40,016 nt of DNA, taken from positions 3,034,686 to 3,074,701 of the forward strand of contig CP070764.1 in assembly GCA_020349245.1 (NCBI GenBank). Direction: 5' to 3'. Shown one piece after another: positions 33,218 to 40,016 of the stretch. The notes beneath the pieces were generated by a model that had not been told where the DNA came from, made no database searches, and saw only the letters and a list, made by a program, of their open reading frames with translations. The stretch is from Chloroflexota bacterium (GTDB lineage Bacteria; Chloroflexota; Anaerolineae; Anaerolineales; UBA4823). Every line of letters begins with the position of its first letter. Positions within the stretch are counted from its first letter, which is position 1. The position numbers and the translations under genes were made by a program.

Positions 33218-33846
33218 TTTGACCGCTCCTTTCTCGGTTTCCTTTTGGGAATGAAAAATCCAGTATGCTCTTGATATTCAGCATACTTATCACCATAACG
33301 GATCAATAAATCCTTCTCCTCTGCCAGGCACATAGCGACAAATATTGGTATCCAGATGATCGAATACAGCGCCAGGAAAGGTGAGTTGAGCAGCAAGGAC
33401 AATACCCACCACAAGGGCAGCTCTCCCATTGACTGCGGGTGGCGTATTCGCTTGTATATACCGCCGTAAAGCTTGTGTTTCTTCTTCGGCAGCAAAGATT
33501 CCTCACCCGCATCAAGCACGCCGCGCAGCATCAGGTAGGCACTAGGAACGCCGATAATAATCGCCACAATAATTGATATGGTGTATGGCCAGGGAAAAGT
33601 AAGTGGGATTCCAAGGGGTAGCGGATAGTACGAATAAACAACATAATTTGCGACTACGAGCAGCTCAAACACGCTGGCAATAATACGGTACTGCCCGCAT
33701 TTCTTATATGCGATATCTCCGATCTTCTTCTCTAATTGTGCAGGCCGGGCACTCTGCATATAGAAATAAAACATGAACAAGGTGGCAACTATCATGACGG
33801 TGAAATTAATCCAGGGGATCAGGGTTGCCCAGTCTAAGTTGACCAT
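33214..33846 (-). CDS. ICMT/PEMT-like membrane methyltransferase
   Basis: A 210-aa membrane protein of the isoprenylcysteine carboxyl methyltransferase/phospholipid methyltransferase superfamily. About five membrane segments; the SAM-binding part shows KRIRHPQSMGELPLWWV and the C-terminal EEKDLLIRYGDKYAEYQEHT, the RHP and EE...YxxY signatures of the family. AAGGAGG lies before the ATG. Methyl acceptor unknown (lipid, quinone or protein). Coupled with the downstream small membrane gene. Confidence 0.83.
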   Translation of the reverse strand: MVNLDWATLIPWINFTVMIVATLFMFYFYMQSARPAQLEKKIGDIAYKKCGQYRIIASVFELLVVANYVVYSYYPLPLGIPLTFPWPYTISIIVAIIIGVPSAYLMLRGVLDAGEESLLPKKKHKLYGGIYKRIRHPQSMGELPLWWVLSLLLNSPFLALYSIIWIPIFVAMCLAEEKDLLIRYGDKYAEYQEHTGFFIPKRKPRKERSK

Positions 33847-33908
33847 TTATCCTCCTTGGAGAGTTTCGATGCAAGGGATAGATGACAATCTCTCCCTCTC
33901 TACCAGCC

Positions 33909-34289
33909 CTACTTATCCTCCATTATACAATCGAGAATCAAGTTACCGAAAAGTATTCTTTTAATTCTTTTCTTAACCGGGGGGATTTTACTTGCAATGG
34001 CTTCAAGAAGGTGATTTTCCACCACCCAGGTGCACTCAACACGTTTTATCAAGAATTCTGGCCCATGCCCGGCCTCTTCGCTTCCATGGTCGTGACGTCG
34101 CAGAAACAGCATTACATCCATGAGTAAACCGCCAAAGGCAAGAAATCATAGTGGGAAAACTACTCCAAAACTTACTGCCGGATTGACCTGGAAAAAAGCT
34201 GGTTTAACCACCGCCCCTGTTAAAGTGAAAACCCCCATGATGAAGGCTGATTTTGCACTCTTATTGTCTCTTACCCTATGCCCAGCCAT
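33909..34289 (-). pseudogene. Possible remnant of a membrane-protein gene with in-frame TGA
   Basis: Reading from ATG 34289 (-) the frame gives a hydrophobic 47-residue stretch (MAGHRVRDNKSAKSAFIMGV, then TLTGAVVKPAFFQVNPAVSF) and a TGA at 34148-34146. Without the stop the same frame goes on as FLAFGGLLMDVMLFLRRHDH and 60 more residues to 33909. The two halves look like one protein with a Trp-to-stop change. No SECIS-like element was sought; spacing to a GGAG at the start is long (15 bases). It may also be chance ORF overlap in an AT-rich gap. Confidence 0.3.
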
Positions 34290-34384
34290 CCAGCAAAGGT
34301 TTTACTCCTGCTATCGGCAATCGTCACAAATCCTCGACCAAATTCTCAGCCCCGATCTCTGCTGGATTGGAAAATTCCATTGTA

Positions 34385-35542
34385 TCAATTCTGGTCGAAG
34401 AGAATTTCCTCCAGTCCGGCGACAAGCGAATCAGTGTCTTCTGTTTCAATATTGGAAAGAAGGATAATGGTAGCCTGATCGTCGATATAACGACTGAAGG
34501 AGGTATGGAATCCATTAATCCCCCCCTGATGCTCAACTTTGCGGTGACCAAGATACTCACTGAGCTGCCAGCCAAAGCCATAATCACCTCCGGTACCATC
34601 TTTCGCGTTGTGTGGAGAATACATTCGGTCGAGGCTTTCTTTGTTGAGCAGCTGATCTGAGTACAGTGCCTGATCAAAGCGGAATAAATCCTTGACAGTT
34701 GAATACATTCCGGCTGTTGCAAAGGCATTGCTCATGTCTAGGTATGGTGCATTGACCAGAACCGTTCCAATGATCTGGTACCCGGAAGCCCTGTCGTGCA
34801 ATATCATGGCTTGCATTTCCACCCCGCTGTCTTCCATCTGTAATGGGCCGATTAATTCTTGGTTCAAGTAATCAGCGTAGGTGCGATTGCTTACCTGCTC
34901 GATCACTGCCCCGAGCAGGACATAATTCGAATGGCTGTAAAAAAAACTATCTCCAGGCGTAAATATCAGCGGCTCGTTCTTAAATAAATCGATTAATGCA
35001 GAGACATTATGGGGGTCGCGCGAATCTTCCCTCGCTCCCGGAAGCACAGTGTAATCAGGCACACCGGATGTATGGTTAAGCAAATCCTCGACCTGGATCT
35101 CTTGCCACTGGTCCGGACAATCTGCTAAGTATGAGCATAGGTCGGCCTGGAGATCTATTTTCCCTTCTTCGGCGAGCATCATGACCAAAGTAGCAGTGAA
35201 GGGTTTCGAGATTGATGAAATCCGAAATTTTGTCTGGGGTGTATTCGGGACCTTCAATTCCCAATTGGCAAAGTTATATCCTTTACTCAACACAATTTCG
35301 CCATCTTTAGCAACCAGAATCGCGCCGCTAAATAATGGATGGTCGCGAACAAAATATTCATCCAGCGCTCTGCCAAGATCGCCAATGACAATATTATTGG
35401 CATCCGTTCTTTCCACAAGCTGTGGGGTTGCTGTCGGGGAGGTTTCGCTAAATTCAGCATCAATCTGATTGCTACAAGCTGAGCTGATTGTTACGAGTAT
35501 TAGGAATGCAATTAATACCGGCAAATAAGCAATTTTCTTCAT
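34385..35542 (-). CDS. Serine hydrolase lipoprotein (class C beta-lactamase/PBP-like family)
   Basis: A 385-aa protein. The frame opens at 35617, but the ATG at 35542 has GGAG seven bases upstream and gives a clean lipoprotein signal with lipobox SSAC (Cys23). The beta-lactamase-family SxxK motif is SISK (Ser110, Lys113) in ISSISKPFTATLV. The second motif, usually YxN, reads FFYSHSNYVLLG with His in place of the usual Asn after YS, and the third motif is HQGGINGF (HxG). Family members include D-aminopeptidases, esterases and penicillin-binding proteins. Extracytoplasmic; substrate unknown. Confidence 0.87.
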   Translation of the reverse strand: MKKIAYLPVLIAFLILVTISSACSNQIDAEFSETSPTATPQLVERTDANNIVIGDLGRALDEYFVRDHPLFSGAILVAKDGEIVLSKGYNFANWELKVPNTPQTKFRISSISKPFTATLVMMLAEEGKIDLQADLCSYLADCPDQWQEIQVEDLLNHTSGVPDYTVLPGAREDSRDPHNVSALIDLFKNEPLIFTPGDSFFYSHSNYVLLGAVIEQVSNRTYADYLNQELIGPLQMEDSGVEMQAMILHDRASGYQIIGTVLVNAPYLDMSNAFATAGMYSTVKDLFRFDQALYSDQLLNKESLDRMYSPHNAKDGTGGDYGFGWQLSEYLGHRKVEHQGGINGFHTSFSRYIDDQATIILLSNIETEDTDSLVAGLEEILFDQN

Positions 35543-35656
35543 CGATGCTCCATCATCAAACTTCCCGTCTTCAAAATAAAAATCATTGAGTTTCGGGAGA
35601 TACAGTACAGCTTGCAATCTTCACCGGATACCTACAACAGCCTAATTGTGCCCGAG

Positions 35657-35685
35657 CTGACTGCCTCCTGCCTTCAATATATATT
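35657..35685 (+). promoter_or_regulatory. Possible promoter CTGACT-17-TATATT
   Basis: CTGACT, 17-base spacer, TATATT on the + strand, 85 bases before the 30-codon ORF at 35770. Matches 4 of 6 and 5 of 6 of the consensus boxes. Confidence 0.4.
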
Positions 35686-35769
35686 ATGCTAACACCCTAT
35701 GAGCACTCACTGGATTGGTGGTTGCCTGACTTCTCCAAATAGCAGGTGTATACTTGATGGAGGATCGTA

Positions 35770-35862
35770 ATGAAAAATGTCGACGACCTGCAGGCTGAGA
35801 GCGAATTAATCCACTCCGGTCAACAATTTGTCGAGAATATTAACTGCGGTAATCAGATTTGA
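35770..35862 (+). CDS. Possible 30-aa small ORF
   Basis: ATG 35770 follows GGAGG (35759-35763) with a 6-base spacer and gives a 30-residue acidic peptide (starts MKNVDDLQAESELIHSG) ending at TGA 35862. No match recognised. It could be a real small protein, a leader peptide, or the remains of a longer gene. Only the ribosome site supports it. Confidence 0.3.
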   Translation: MKNVDDLQAESELIHSGQQFVENINCGNQI

Positions 35863-36021
35863 CTTATAACTGGGTAATTATAACCTCGCAAAAATTGATC
35901 GTTCCTGCTGTCATCAAATTCTCATCAGCCAATTTTTGATTGCAGAGAGCTTCAATATTGCATCCATAAGTTATAAAAATTCGTCTTAATCTGACCGGGA
36001 CAAATTTTTCTAGCAGCCGCC

Positions 36022-36027
36022 TATAAT
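36022..36027 (+). promoter_or_regulatory. -10 box TATAAT before the CMD-family gene
   Basis: A perfect TATAAT 38 bases upstream of ATG 36066. The -35 region is poor. AGGAAAGGAAAG before the ATG is the likely ribosome site. Confidence 0.45.
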
Positions 36028-36065
36028 TCTCAGTAGTATATATTTACTTAGGAAAGGAAAGTACT

Positions 36066-36389
36066 ATGGGCAAAGAAGACAGCTTGATCAGTGAGGCATT
36101 CAAGATATTCATGCTTGAAGCGCCCGAACACGCCCAAGCGTGGAGTTCGCTCGTTCAAGACTTGGCGAAAGCAAATGCCTTAGACCCCAAGACAACCTCC
36201 CTGGCATACCTGGCTGTACTTGCCTCAGCTGGTTTATTAACTGGCATCCCCTTCCATGTCCAGGCGGCAAAGGAGGCAGGAGCAGCCCGCGCGGAGGTCA
36301 TCAGCGCGATCTTAATCGGACTCCCCGCTGTTGGGAACCGTGTTACGCAAGCCTTACCAGCTGCTATCAGGGCATTTGGTGAGGATTGA
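36066..36389 (+). CDS. Carboxymuconolactone decarboxylase/AhpD-like protein without CxxC
   Basis: A 107-aa all-helical protein of the CMD/AhpD family. The pattern LAYLAVLASAGLLTGIPFHV followed by QAAKEAGAARAEVISAILIG is the family core, with His64 kept. The redox CxxC that normally lies seven and four residues before this His is absent (Leu57 and Gly60). It therefore cannot act as a thiol peroxidase of the AhpD type; a non-redox role is expected but unknown. AGGAAAGG lies before the ATG. Confidence 0.85.
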   Translation: MGKEDSLISEAFKIFMLEAPEHAQAWSSLVQDLAKANALDPKTTSLAYLAVLASAGLLTGIPFHVQAAKEAGAARAEVISAILIGLPAVGNRVTQALPAAIRAFGED

Positions 36390-36507
36390 CCATAACCATC
36401 CAGGGGAAAATCAATCAAAACGCCAATTCTGCTAATCCGCGTTCGAACTTATTGGTGCTGACCATGGTAAATAGTGTGATAGAGGGAAGTATGCGAAGGA
36501 GGCTATC

Positions 36508-37320
36508 ATGGAAAGCGTACCAATCAGCGGAATACGGGTCTTTTACGATCTGGACGATCGTCAGGTCATCGATGAGATCGTTATAGCCTGCGAACGCAGC
36601 ATCCAAACGATCAGCAACTTATGGAAACTCGATGTTCCCCAAGATTGTCGGGTTTATATTATGACCGCTTGGCCGCGCTGTGTTTTCCAGGGTGCCCCCA
36701 TTGGATCACAGATCCTGCTCGGATTAACTTTACCCCTTTGGTATTCAGAGTTTAAGAAGCGCTGGCAATACGCCGGGGGTTGGTCACAACGTTATGGTTC
36801 ACGAAATGTTGTCGGAATCAAAACTCCACAGCTGATCGCGAAGACGCACGCTTCTTTTGGAGAGAGTATTTTTATCCCGCCTGACACTCCCCAGGAAAAG
36901 ATCCATTCGATCTTAGCTCATGAGCTAACCCACGCTTTCTCATCCCATCTTGGCCTGCCAGCTTGGCTCAACGAGGGAATTGCGATGGTCAGCTCGGACC
37001 ATTGCCTGGGAAAAGCGACTGTGCTGCCGAACACGCTGCAGCAGTTGAATGATCAAGATCAACCAAATGCCACCGCGGAGACAATTAATCTCAATCAGCA
37101 AAAAAGGGATGAAATCATTTTGCTTTATATTCGTGGTTATTGGCTTACCCGGTTTCTATGCGACTTCCATCCGAAGTTGTTGAATGAATTACTTATGGGC
37201 GGCTACAGCCACCGAGAAATCGAAGATTTTGTCAGCGCGCGCCTGGAACTTACACCGGGAGCATTCTGGCAAAGGGCTGGTCAACTGGTTGTAACTAACT
37301 ACCAAATGGATTTAACCTGA
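36508..37320 (+). CDS. Putative zinc metalloprotease (HExxH, peptidase-MA-like)
   Basis: A 270-aa protein with the gluzincin-type site: HELTH at residues 138-142 and Glu156 in AWLNEGIAM, the HExxH-E spacing seen in peptidase_MA-like proteins. AAGGAGG lies before ATG 36508. No signal peptide is seen at the N-terminus (MESVPISGIRVFYDLDDRQ), so it is probably cytoplasmic or an inactive-fold relative. A hydrophobic stretch near residues 66-80 might be a core strand. Target unknown. Confidence 0.8.
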   Translation: MESVPISGIRVFYDLDDRQVIDEIVIACERSIQTISNLWKLDVPQDCRVYIMTAWPRCVFQGAPIGSQILLGLTLPLWYSEFKKRWQYAGGWSQRYGSRNVVGIKTPQLIAKTHASFGESIFIPPDTPQEKIHSILAHELTHAFSSHLGLPAWLNEGIAMVSSDHCLGKATVLPNTLQQLNDQDQPNATAETINLNQQKRDEIILLYIRGYWLTRFLCDFHPKLLNELLMGGYSHREIEDFVSARLELTPGAFWQRAGQLVVTNYQMDLT

Positions 37321-37370
37321 ATAATATGATACTGCACGGACGTCTATGCGCAAACGTGGATAATTAACCA

Positions 37371-37859
37371 ATGGATGCTGCCTCCCAAGCTGAACCAAAA
37401 CCTCCAGACAGGCGCATATCGAGACCCGCAGTACTTGGATTAGTTTGCCTGCCCCTGGGATTTTTACTGATCTTGCTTTTTTACCCTCAGGACAGAAGTT
37501 CAATTCTCAATTCTCCATCCTTTGGGGAAAATGTCTGGCAGGTGGTCATCCTTGCAACCGGTATACTCGCCCCCATTGCAGCCACCTCGTTGGGCGTTTG
37601 GAGCATTTTTCAGATCCGCAGATCCGCAGGTTTGATCTTCGGATTACCCCTTGCAGTGACCGCGAGTCTGTTTTACCCGATCATCCTGCTTGACCTGATC
37701 CTGATCATCCTCGGTTGGTTAATCTTCGGTCAAATCCAAGATAGCGGTCTGATCCCACTGGTCTGGTTTTTCCTGATCTTGCTGATGGATTACCTGATCA
37801 TTCGCCTCACCTGGAAAGCTGTCTCCAAAAGTCCTCCAGGACCAACTATTGGAGAATGA
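37371..37859 (+). CDS. Integral membrane protein of unknown function
   Basis: A 162-aa hydrophobic protein with four to five predicted membrane segments (for example VLGLVCLPLGFLLILLFYP). The N-terminus is Pro/Ala/Glu-rich. No known motif. Only a weak ribosome site; it lies 50 bp after the metalloprotease-type gene on the same strand and may be co-transcribed. Confidence 0.65.
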   Translation: MDAASQAEPKPPDRRISRPAVLGLVCLPLGFLLILLFYPQDRSSILNSPSFGENVWQVVILATGILAPIAATSLGVWSIFQIRRSAGLIFGLPLAVTASLFYPIILLDLILIILGWLIFGQIQDSGLIPLVWFFLILLMDYLIIRLTWKAVSKSPPGPTIGE

Positions 37860-37883
37860 TGATTAACAGCGGATATTTAATAG

Positions 37884-37925
37884 AATTAACCAACCTCTCT
37901 CCCACCTCGTGTCCCTTGGTTAATT
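37884..37925. terminator. Inverted repeat between convergent genes
   Basis: Perfect 10-bp arms AATTAACCAA/TTGGTTAATT with a 22-base loop at the junction of the converging membrane-protein and GNAT genes. AT-rich stem and no long T-run, so a terminator role is likely by position only. Confidence 0.45.
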
Positions 37926-37926
37926 T

Positions 37927-38439
37927 CTAGTATGGATTCTTAATCAGGTATTTCTCGCAGACCATTCCAAAATACTCTGCTTGTTCCTGGTGCTTGAGAC
38001 CAATTTTTTCTAATACCCTGCGCGAGGCGATATTCTCCGGATGGACAATCCCCACAATTTCCGGGATTTTCAAGCGAGTAAACCCATAATCTAATCCTGC
38101 AGAAGCGGATTCTGACGCCAGTCCTTGTCCCCAATAAGGTTTGGCGAAAAGATAGCCAATTTCTGTCTCGTTCGTTTCTGGTAAATACTGCAGCCCACTC
38201 CAACCGATCAAACCACTCCCGGTCTTCGTTTCTACCGCCCACCAACCGTAGTTGAATTCACTCCAGTGGTTTATCTGCCTCTGTACCAGCCTCTTTACAC
38301 GGTCCAGGCCAGGCGTGTCGGAATTGGGAAAATATTGCAAAACACCCGGAATCCCCAAGATTCTGTGCAGGGGTTCCACGTCACCCTGGGTGAACGGGCG
38401 CAGAATTAAGCGAAACGTTTCCAGCTGCGGAATGTTCAC
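37927..38439 (-). CDS. GNAT-family N-acetyltransferase (RimJ-like)
   Basis: A 170-aa acetyltransferase. The opening LETFRLILRPFTQGDVEPLH and the later EIGYLFAKPYWGQGLASESA (acetyl-CoA loop, QxxGxG/A type QGLAS) and NIASRRVLEKIGLK are the standard RimJ/RimL pattern. The start is GTG 38439 as no ATG is near. It follows the 81-aa gene by 22 bp on the same strand, so it is probably the last gene of the ars operon. Substrate unknown. Confidence 0.83.
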   Translation of the reverse strand: MNIPQLETFRLILRPFTQGDVEPLHRILGIPGVLQYFPNSDTPGLDRVKRLVQRQINHWSEFNYGWWAVETKTGSGLIGWSGLQYLPETNETEIGYLFAKPYWGQGLASESASAGLDYGFTRLKIPEIVGIVHPENIASRRVLEKIGLKHQEQAEYFGMVCEKYLIKNPY

Positions 38440-38461
38440 CCACTGAGTATATCAGTAAATT

Positions 38462-38707
38462 TCAGCAAGCCTGGTAATCGACCGCCTCGATACTGCAGGT
38501 CGGGTCTTGATGTGTTTGCGGGTTAAGCCCAGTATTCTTGATTACATTCCCTGCATATCGCAGAAATTTCCAGGTAGATGTCACCACCCGGGATCTTGGG
38601 CGTGGATCTGCACGTTTGATAACTTTCCGGCTCTGGTTTCTCTGGGAGATCAACTCTCTCTGGTGCTCCTTGGCCAGCTGCTGAAGTATGTAATAGTGGA
38701 GATACAT
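38462..38707 (-). CDS. Small hypothetical protein (81 aa) in the ars unit
   Basis: An 81-aa basic protein beginning MYLHYYILQQLAKEHQRELI and ending with a Cys. A very strong ribosome site, GAGGAGG, lies five bases before the ATG at 38707. There is no known domain. The N-terminal half looks like a helix, the rest is basic and Arg/Lys-rich. It lies 36 bp after arsM. Real by the ribosome site and operon position; function unknown. Confidence 0.65.
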   Translation of the reverse strand: MYLHYYILQQLAKEHQRELISQRNQSRKVIKRADPRPRSRVVTSTWKFLRYAGNVIKNTGLNPQTHQDPTCSIEAVDYQAC

Positions 38708-38743
38708 CTTATCTTACCTCCTCAATAATTTACCGAGAAATTA

Positions 38744-39601
38744 CTACCTGCTGCCATATGAAACGGGTTTGCGCGCAGTGATCGAAGCAGAAAATAAGCT
38801 GTTCTGAGGTATTTTTTCAAGAAGGTCACCCTCCCCAGATTTAGCCACCAGTTTGACCTCCTCAAAACCTGCTTGCTCCAAGCCGTGAACATACTCGTCC
38901 ATCTCGAGCGCACCTGCGATGCATGCACCCCAGGCCAGCATGTCCTTCTTGATCTGTTCTGGAAGTTCACCGCTGCTTACGATATCCGAGACCGATACCC
39001 GGCCACCTGGTTTCAGCGTCCTGAACATCTCTGCAAATACTGCTGGTTTATCGGGTGAAAGATTGATGACGCAATTTGAAATAATCACATCCACGCTACC
39101 GTCTTCGACCGGTAACTGCTCAAGAAAGCCTTTACGAAACTCAACATTCTTGATGCCCATCCGCTCCGCGGCTGACCTGGCACGCTGCAACATTTCTGGC
39201 GTCATATCTATCCCGATCACCCTTCCATGCTCCCCAATCTGTCTGCCGGCCAGGAAGCAATCCAATCCTCCACCCGACCCGAGATCCAGTACAATTTCTC
39301 CCGCTTGCAGCTGGGCCAGGGTAATCGGGTCTCCGCAGCCCAGGCTGAAGCTAGCAATATCCTCCGGGAGATCCTGAAGCAGATCGGATTCATAGAGCAG
39401 ATTTTGTGAGCTATCCCCACAACAGGAATTTAAATTCTCTGCTCGATCAGCATAATACTGCTGAACCTGGGTCCGGATTTCATCCCCTTCCAGGAGGGCG
39501 ATCTCCTGGCTTGAGCCTCCACAACAAGAACTTTCACCAGAAGGTGAAATTATTCGCAGTTCATCAATTCCTTTACCATCCTGTCTCTTTTTTTCTAACA
39601 T
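38744..39601 (-). CDS. arsM: Arsenite S-adenosylmethionine methyltransferase
   Basis: A 285-aa class I SAM methyltransferase that methylates arsenite. SAM motif I is VLDLGSGGGLDCFLAG (104-119), motif II GIDMTPEMLQRAR (130-142). Cysteines typical of ArsM are at 60/61 (NSCCGD), 177 (SNCVINL) and 227 (WGACIAGAL). A second CC pair at 26/27 (SSCCGG) is an N-terminal addition. AAGGAG precedes the ATG at 39601. Downstream of an ArsR regulator with a 135-bp gap that holds a possible ArsR operator. Confidence 0.93.
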   Translation of the reverse strand: MLEKKRQDGKGIDELRIISPSGESSCCGGSSQEIALLEGDEIRTQVQQYYADRAENLNSCCGDSSQNLLYESDLLQDLPEDIASFSLGCGDPITLAQLQAGEIVLDLGSGGGLDCFLAGRQIGEHGRVIGIDMTPEMLQRARSAAERMGIKNVEFRKGFLEQLPVEDGSVDVIISNCVINLSPDKPAVFAEMFRTLKPGGRVSVSDIVSSGELPEQIKKDMLAWGACIAGALEMDEYVHGLEQAGFEEVKLVAKSGEGDLLEKIPQNSLFSASITARKPVSYGSR

Positions 39602-39677
39602 CTCTTACTCCTTAAAATTTTCTAACGTGAATCGGTGGTGAGATTAAGGGATAGCAAATATACTCAAATCGTTTCAA

Positions 39678-39693
39678 ATCGATAAATATCTAT
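39678..39693. promoter_or_regulatory. Possible ArsR operator upstream of arsM
   Basis: Imperfect inverted repeat ATCGATA-AA-TATCTAT (6 of 7 pairs), next to a direct repeat TCAAATCG (39664-39671 and 39674-39681). AT-rich imperfect palindromes are usual for ArsR-family sites, and the position between arsR and arsM fits. Confidence 0.4.
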
Positions 39694-39736
39694 ATTTTCA
39701 GGCAAAAAAAGAGAAATCTATTAAATTCCTGAAAGG

Positions 39737-40016
39737 TTAAGTTTCTCCATTGATCTCTGCTCCACCAATTTGCGGTGCAAAAACTTCAATCAGGTTCCCG
39801 CAGCAGACCAGGACCCGTCCCTGGTTGAGATTATAAAAAGTATGTTTTCCCTCATTGCGAATGTTGACGAGACCCGCGTCGCGTAATATTGCCAGGTGAT
39901 GGGAGACAGTCGGTTGGCTTACCCCGACTTCATCCACGATATCCCCGACACTCATTTCACGGCAACAGATCAAACGCATGATCTCCTGCCGGGTCGGATC
40001 AGCGAGAGCCTTGGCA
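39737..40016 (-). CDS. arsR: ArsR-family metalloregulator (N-terminus beyond window)
   Basis: The frame is open to the window end, so the 5' end of the gene is missing; the ATG at 39979 is internal. The upstream part reads AKALADPTRQEIMRLICC, the classic ArsR start, then the winged helix VDEVGVSQPTVSHHLAILRDAGLVN. Cysteine pairs occur in LICCREMS and near the C-terminus in LVCCGNL, both plausible As(III) sites. It would repress the ars genes until arsenite binds. ArsM lies just downstream. Confidence 0.92.
   Translation of the reverse strand, partial: AKALADPTRQEIMRLICCREMSVGDIVDEVGVSQPTVSHHLAILRDAGLVNIRNEGKHTFYNLNQGRVLVCCGNLIEVFAPQIGGAEINGET

Larger units (their letters stand above)
35543..36065. 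other. Intergenic region with one possible small ORF and promoter candidates
   Basis: 523 bases between the divergent serine hydrolase and the CMD-family gene. It holds a promoter-like site at 35657-35685, a 30-codon ORF with good ribosome site at 35770-35862 (listed separately) and the promoter region before 36066. The rest shows nothing clear. Confidence 0.55.

Overview
The window looks like a chromosomal segment of a free-living, probably anaerobic or facultative bacterium, most likely a Chloroflexota (Anaerolineae-type) lineage. The pointers are the expansion of non-pyrrolysine MttB methyltransferases, a possible F420-type (DUF385) reductase, many lipoproteins with monoderm-style adaptors, RND pumps with no outer-membrane factor, and an ECF vitamin/nucleoside-type transporter. 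This placement is inference from gene content; there is no rRNA or other marker gene here. No tRNA, rRNA, CRISPR array, transposase or integrase gene was seen.

Region 1 (1-13924, all +) is the most unusual part. It starts inside an oligopeptide-type ABC permease (DppC-like) and ends with the matching DppF-like ATPase. Between them lies a tightly spaced catabolic operon with five MttB-superfamily methyltransferase paralogues, agmatine deiminase, N-carbamoylputrescine amidase, a saccharopine-dehydrogenase-like oxidoreductase and a GSA-aminomutase-like class III aminotransferase. No corrinoid protein or reactivase is encoded in the window. The simplest reading is import and breakdown of methylated (quaternary or N-methylated) amines linked to guanidino/polyamine compounds, but the substrate is unknown.

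Region 2 (13970-24687, mainly -) holds an Arg-rich SHOCT protein, two lipoproteins that share a domain (single copy in one, tandem duplicate in the other), and an operon of two large HME-type RND pumps around one short lipoprotein adaptor. The adaptor lacks room for the usual hairpin and lipoyl domains. A 95-bp near-symmetrical inverted repeat lies between the pumps and the larger lipoprotein.

Region 3 (24688-30643, +) is a probable nucleoside salvage unit: an SGNH/GDSL hydrolase, a nucleoside hydrolase, and a complete ECF transporter (S, T, A, A') with atypical ATPase motifs. Candidate palindromic operators lie upstream of the first two genes.

Region 4 (30785-37859) is a set of miscellaneous genes: a 59-aa membrane protein, a DUF385 reductase, an alpha/alpha-toroid-like protein, an ICMT/PEMT-like methyltransferase with a small membrane partner, a degraded membrane gene, a serine-hydrolase lipoprotein, a CMD-family protein lacking its CxxC, a HExxH putative metalloprotease and a membrane protein.

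Region 5 (37927-40016, -) is an arsenic unit: ArsR (cut by the window end), then ArsM, then an 81-aa small protein and a GNAT acetyltransferase, probably co-transcribed.
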